From positions 17,379,501 through 17,443,500 of the forward strand of contig NC_046680.1 of the NCBI RefSeq assembly GCF_009870125.1: a DNA stretch of 64,000 bases, given 5' to 3'. Position 1 is the stretch's first letter, and every line of letters begins with the position of its first letter. The DNA is from Drosophila pseudoobscura (lineage: Eukaryota; Arthropoda; Insecta; Diptera; Drosophilidae). The notes beneath the pieces were generated by a model. The model saw only the letters and a program-made list of their open reading frames with translations. It was not told where the DNA came from and made no database searches. The position numbers were made by a program, and so were the translations under genes. Below are positions 60,801 to 64,000 of the stretch, in pieces.

Positions 60801-62588
60801 GCATTCGTCCGAGTCCCGCATGTGATCAAGAACGATAACGGGGGCCTGCCGGACTTCTGGCTGCTGCTGTTCCGCGACTGGCTTAGCAATCTGCAGCGCA
60901 TCTTCGACGATGAGATCCGGGACGGGCGACTGAACAAGGAGGTGTGGTACCCGAATGCCAGCAGCGATGCCATCCTGGCGTACAAGCTGATCGTGCAGAC
61001 GGGCCATGTGGACAATCCGGTGGACAAGGAGCTGGTGAAGACGAATCGGCTGGTCTTCAGCGATGGCATCATCAATCCGAAGGCCTTCTACAACTATCTC
61101 TCTGCCTGGGCCACCAACGATGTCTTCGCCTATGGAGCCTCTCAGGTAGGCCCATCTAGATCGTTAATTTGCTCTGCAAGATTTACTAACTTTATTTGAT
61201 TTTGCAGGGCAAACTCTATCCAGAACCGCGTCAGTATTATCATGCGCCCAACGAGTACGACCTGAAGATACCCAAGAGCCTGCCCCTGGTCTACGCACAG
61301 ATGCCCTTCTATCTGCACGGCCTGACGGACACCTCGCAGATCAAGACCCTGATCGGACACATACGCGACCTGAGCGTTAAGTTCGAGGGCTTTGGTCTGC
61401 CCAACTATCCCTCCGGTAGGTCCAAACCCTTCAAAAAGTATATTTCCGTAAGCTAACCGATCTATCTTCAGGCATTCCATTCATCTTCTGGGAGCAGTAC
61501 ATGACGTTACGCTCCTCGCTGGCCATGATCCTGGCGTGTGTCTTGCTGGCTGCCTTGGTGCTGGTCTCCCTGCTGCTGCTGTCCGTTTGGGCCGCCGTGC
61601 TGGTGATCCTCAGCGTCTTGGCCTCGCTGGCCCAGATCTTTGGGGCCATGACCTTGCTGGGCATCAAGCTATCGGCCATACCCGCTGTCATACTCATACT
61701 GAGCGTGGGCATGATGCTCTGCTTCAATGTGCACATCTCCCTGGTGAGTCACCAATCTAAAACACGGCTCAAAACCTCGACTAATCTTCGACATTTCCTT
61801 AGGGCTTTATGACTTCGTTGGGCAATCGTCAACGTCGCGTCCATCTGGCCATGCAGCTGTCATTGGGTCCCCTGGTGCATGGGATGCTCACCTCTGGGGT
61901 GGCCGTTTTCATGCTCTCCACGTCCCCCTTCGAGTTCGTCATCCGCCACTTCTGCTTCCTGCTGATCGTGGTCCTCTGCGTGGGGGCCTGCAACAGTCTG
62001 GTGGTCTTCCCCATTCTGCTGAGCATGCTGGGGCCAGAGGCGGAGCTTGTGCCCTTGGAGCATCCCGATAGGATATCCACGCCCTCGCCGCTGCCCGTGC
62101 GCAGCAGCAAGCGTTCGAACAAGTCGTTCAGTGGGAACGGCTCGCGTTCGTCGTCGCGCAACAACTGCCAGAAGGCGCACCACTACCACAAGGACGTCAA
62201 CATCAACGATCCCTCGCTGACGACCATTACGGAGGAGCCGCAGTCTTGGAAGTCCAGCAACTCCTCCATCCAGATGCACAACGACTGGAGTGCCCCCGCA
62301 CCGCCGCCGGCACAGACAACGAATAACTTCAACAACAGCAACTATCAGCATGGCGGGGGATCGCGACCCGCCTCGTATGGAGCACCACCACCCGCTTACC
62401 ACAAGGCCGCACAGCAGCAGCAGCAGCAGTATCCGCCGGAACTGCAGAGCATCGTTGTCCAGCCGGAGGTGACGGTGGAGACGACGCACTCGGACAGCAA
62501 CACCACCAAGGTGACGGCCACGGCCAACATCAAGGTGGAGCTGGTCACGCCCGGGCGGGCGGTGCGCAGCTATAACTTTACGAGTTAG
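48991..62588 (+). CDS. ptc: Patched, Hedgehog receptor
   Basis: Patched is the 12-pass RND/sterol-sensing-domain protein that binds Hedgehog and represses Smoothened by moving sterols. Six coding exons: 48991-49119, 58563-59116, 59195-61145, 61208-61415, 61472-61743 and 61803-62588, giving 1299 aa. TM1 lies near residues 73-92 (V-L-F-V-A-I-L-V-L-S). The sterol-sensing domain spans about 423-583, with the GxxxD motif G-L-G-V-D-H (Asp near 504). Asp584 in S-L-D-L-R-R is the residue altered in D. melanogaster ptc-S2, and the numbering agrees. The cytoplasmic loop after it is Ser- and Asn-rich and variable. TM7-12 lie in exons 3-6. The C-terminal tail has PPAY (about 1234-1237), a Nedd4/Smurf-type WW ligand, then a Gln run. 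The Pro-rich stretch before Y-P-P-E-L-Q in D. melanogaster is replaced by Gln here. Confidence 0.98.
50252..50392 (+). other. Candidate cassette or alternative first exon in ptc intron 1
   Basis: A strong pyrimidine tract and CAG acceptor (ending 50251) precede 47 open codons starting MLFRMECVVVVAWLL, followed by AGG|GTATGC. The frame is phase 0 at both ends and would join in frame between exon 1 (ends phase 0) and exon 2 (starts phase 0), or initiate at its own ATG and splice to exon 2. It encodes about 20 hydrophobic residues followed by a basic, helical stretch. A frame this short can occur by chance. Confidence 0.25.
51815..51854. repeat. (GA)n microsatellite
   Basis: A run of GA dinucleotides, pure to 51840 and then imperfect. 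GAGA tracts can bind GAGA factor, but similar runs are scattered through the window. Confidence 0.9.
52879..53055 (+). other. Second candidate cassette exon in ptc intron 1
   Basis: Acceptor CCCTTTCAG (ending 52878), 59 open codons starting Q-G-W-N-R-S-I-D-A-S-L-A-S-Q-K and containing G-P-D-D-N-V-D-E-D-I-S-R-L-Q, then ACG|GTAATT. Phase 0 at both ends, with mixed, protein-like composition and no simple repeat. It is flanked by repeat-type intron sequence. No family is recognised; an exapted transposon fragment is an alternative. Confidence 0.25.
55846..55854 (+). promoter_or_regulatory. ptc: Intronic Ci/GLI site
   Basis: TGGGTGGTC, a perfect match, in ptc intron 1, 6.7 kb after the exon 1 donor and just past the (TATTCA)n tract. 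It could mark an intronic Hedgehog-responsive enhancer. Confidence 0.5.
58563..59116 (+). CDS. ptc: ptc coding exon 2
   Basis: Starts G-K-A-R-G-S-R-T-A-I-Y in phase 0 after a TTGCAG acceptor and ends in the split Pro codon CC|T, donor GTGAGT. It encodes TM1 and the first part of extracellular domain 1. Confidence 0.95.
59195..61145 (+). CDS. ptc: ptc coding exon 3
   Basis: The 1951-bp main exon completes the split Pro codon, then G-L-N-Q-R-L. It carries the rest of extracellular domain 1, the sterol-sensing domain, the cytoplasmic loop, TM7 and most of extracellular domain 2, ending Y-G-A-S-Q before GTAGGC. Confidence 0.97.
61208..61743 (+). CDS. ptc: ptc coding exons 4 and 5
   Basis: Exon 4 is 61208-61415 (G-K-L-Y-P-E-P-R-Q) and exon 5 is 61472-61743, with a split Gly codon G|GC between them. 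They complete extracellular domain 2 and encode TM8-10 (L-I-L-S-V-G-M-M-L-C-F). Where I recall Leu in D. melanogaster, this protein has His in N-V-H-I-S-L-G. Confidence 0.95.
61803..62588 (+). CDS. ptc: ptc coding exon 6 and stop
   Basis: Phase-0 exon with TM11-12, the cytoplasmic tail, PPAY and the conserved ending A-V-R-S-Y-N-F-T-S before TAG at 62586-62588. Confidence 0.97.
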   Translation, partial: GFMTSLGNRQRRVHLAMQLSLGPLVHGMLTSGVAVFMLSTSPFEFVIRHFCFLLIVVLCVGACNSLVVFPILLSMLGPEAELVPLEHPDRISTPSPLPVRSSKRSNKSFSGNGSRSSSRNNCQKAHHYHKDVNINDPSLTTITEEPQSWKSSNSSIQMHNDWSAPAPPPAQTTNNFNNSNYQHGGGSRPASYGAPPPAYHKAAQQQQQQYPPELQSIVVQPEVTVETTHSDSNTTKVTATANIKVELVTPGRAVRSYNFTS

Positions 62589-63385
62589 CACTAGTTCCTG
62601 TAGCCATTAGCCAGTATCTTTAACTGTAACTCTAACTGTATATGTATAATCGAGATATCTATATATATATTGTATGTATATGTGTATGCATGTTAGTTAA
62701 TTTCCGCGAGTTAAGTGTTCCGTTATATGTAGCAGCTGCTATGCCCCACAACCTCCTACCTCCTCTACCTATCCGCCACCACTACCCCACTCTACCGTCT
62801 ACCCTCTACCTTCTACCCTGAACCCCTACCCACTCCTCTGCCTAGCAGCTTTGTATGTATGTATTTAGCTCTTAAGACATTTCTTATACATAGAGATACA
62901 TATTTATTATAACACACACACACACAAGCACACACTACTTACACACACCAGCACAATTGAAAGCGAGATTCACGACACCCACACACACACACAAACAAAC
63001 AAACTAGTAATTTATAGTCTATAATTTAGTTTAAATATGTACATACAAAAAAGAACCACAAGGACTTGAACCAAAATAGTATCGCTTATATGGAAGCGAA
63101 TGAAACGAGAGAAAAGAAAGTACTATTACTAAATCGAGAAATAACAATTACAAACAGACACAAAAAAACAAAAACCACAAAAAAAGCCCTCCCCCGTAAC
63201 AGTACTTACAACCAAAATAAAATGAAAATATAAATACATAATTGAAAAACAAAAAAAAAACGAGAAAAACAATTAATGGCAACGAATAAGAATGGAAGAA
63301 CTATTCTAAACGCGGCATTTATCCATGTACATTTGTTGCACGAAGACTGATTGTCTTTCATTTAAATAAAATATTATACAGTTTT
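62589..63385 (+). other. ptc: ptc 3' UTR
   Basis: About 0.8 kb of AT-, CA- and pyrimidine-rich sequence from the stop to the AATAAA at 63365-63370. No open frame of note. Confidence 0.75.
63365..63370 (+). terminator. Poly(A) signal of ptc
   Basis: AATAAA in TTTAAATAAAATATTATAC, 777 bp after the stop codon. An earlier AATAAA at about 63216 could serve as a proximal site. Confidence 0.65.
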
Positions 63386-64000
63386 TTAAAAGCGAACCGT
63401 ACCGTTTTCTTCATTTAAAATTTTTTGAATTTGAATTCATTTTTGAATGGACTGCTTTCAATAACAGTGTAGTTTCACTGCTTGAAGCGTTCAAGTTTAA
63501 TAAACACTGCTTGCTTCTGCAGAAATCCGATGGATAGCGACCCACTCTAGGTCACACACCATGCCACTCTTATCGGATTAGCGATATTTATAAATATCGA
63601 TATCTTGAAGAGCAACTGATAGCCAGCTTGTGTGTCACCAAAACGGCAGAAATTCAAACACATTTCAAATAAAAGTTCTTTGTCTATACATTTTTCCTTG
63701 TCACTCATTCACTTTCAAACTTAGGCGCAAATCTATACTATCCAATCGCTGGTATTGAAAGACGTTTAAATGTTCTCTTCTTGTGAGACATTCACATATT
63801 TTCTTTGTGGAATACTCACTTTTGTTTCAATAAAATAAAAAAAGGGTACTTAATATGAATTAATATTGTAGAAAATTGATTCAACAATAAAACTCGGTCA
63901 ACAGAGCTGAGGATCCTAGCTAGCGAGAAATGTTTAGCTGAATATCAAAATCAAGGAATAGGATGATAGTTCGCCAGTGATTTTGGAGATTCATGTCTGA
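63386..64000. other. Intergenic region downstream of ptc
   Basis: No gene was seen. GGTCACACAC (near 63550, imperfect motif 1) and TATCGATA (63595-63602, DRE) could belong to the promoter of a gene to the right. A fragment of the dispersed repeat family (copy F) lies at about 63856-63885. Confidence 0.5.
63856..63885 (+). repeat. Dispersed repeat family, copy F (fragment)
   Basis: AATTAATATTGTAGAAAA followed by TTGATTCAACAATAAAA matches the start of copies A and D. The rest of the element is not recognisable. Confidence 0.5.

Noticed and set aside
59022..61007. 661-codon frame on the - strand
   Set aside because: Antisense shadow of ptc exon 3; high third-position GC removes stops on the opposite strand.

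Overview
The window is nuclear DNA of a fruit fly (Drosophila, subgenus Sophophora). The predicted proteins match D. melanogaster Bruchpilot, Gle1, the ZC3H15 homologue and Patched closely enough to recognise them on sight. These homologues belong to Muller element C (2R in D. melanogaster). The abundant CA, CT and GA microsatellites and the dispersed AT-rich repeats would suit the obscura group (chromosome 3 of D. pseudoobscura and relatives), but the species call is an inference.

Layout: (1) 1-21.7 kb holds the 3' two thirds of bruchpilot (brp, + strand), the ELKS/CAST active-zone scaffold. There is a large low-complexity alternative exon, a chain of coiled-coil exons that are nearly all phase 0, two microexons, and a probable 3' UTR of about 4.5 kb. 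The ELKS-like N-terminal exons lie left of the window. (2) 22.7-24.9 kb: mRpS39/PTCD3 (+), a mitochondrial ribosomal PPR protein. (3) 24.9-26.3 kb: a patch rich in copies of one short dispersed repeat. (4) 26.3-28.5 kb: Gle1 (+), a DEAD-box activator for mRNA export, with a start codon that sits alone at the end of exon 1. (5) 28.6-30.1 kb: the ZC3H15 (CG8635) homologue (-), convergent with Gle1. Its upstream side carries an 88-bp tandem array interrupted by a 631-bp insert. (6) 31-64 kb: patched (ptc, +), the Hedgehog receptor, in six coding exons (1299 aa predicted). It has about 18 kb of upstream DNA and a 9.4-kb first intron.

The most notable regulatory signal is six perfect matches to the Ci/GLI site (TGGGTGGTC) around ptc: three clustered about 1.5 kb before the start codon, two further upstream and one in intron 1. 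This is the expected architecture for a Hedgehog pathway target that feeds back on its own pathway. The 88-bp array next to ZC3H15 may be a repeatedly duplicated housekeeping promoter segment. Two phase-0 open segments in ptc intron 1 have plausible splice sites and could be unrecognised cassette or alternative first exons. The neighbourhood brp-mRpS39-Gle1 differs from D. melanogaster, where brp is well separated from ptc, so a rearrangement breakpoint probably lies between brp and Gle1, in the repeat-rich part of the window. No prokaryotic-type system, CRISPR array, tRNA or rRNA was seen.
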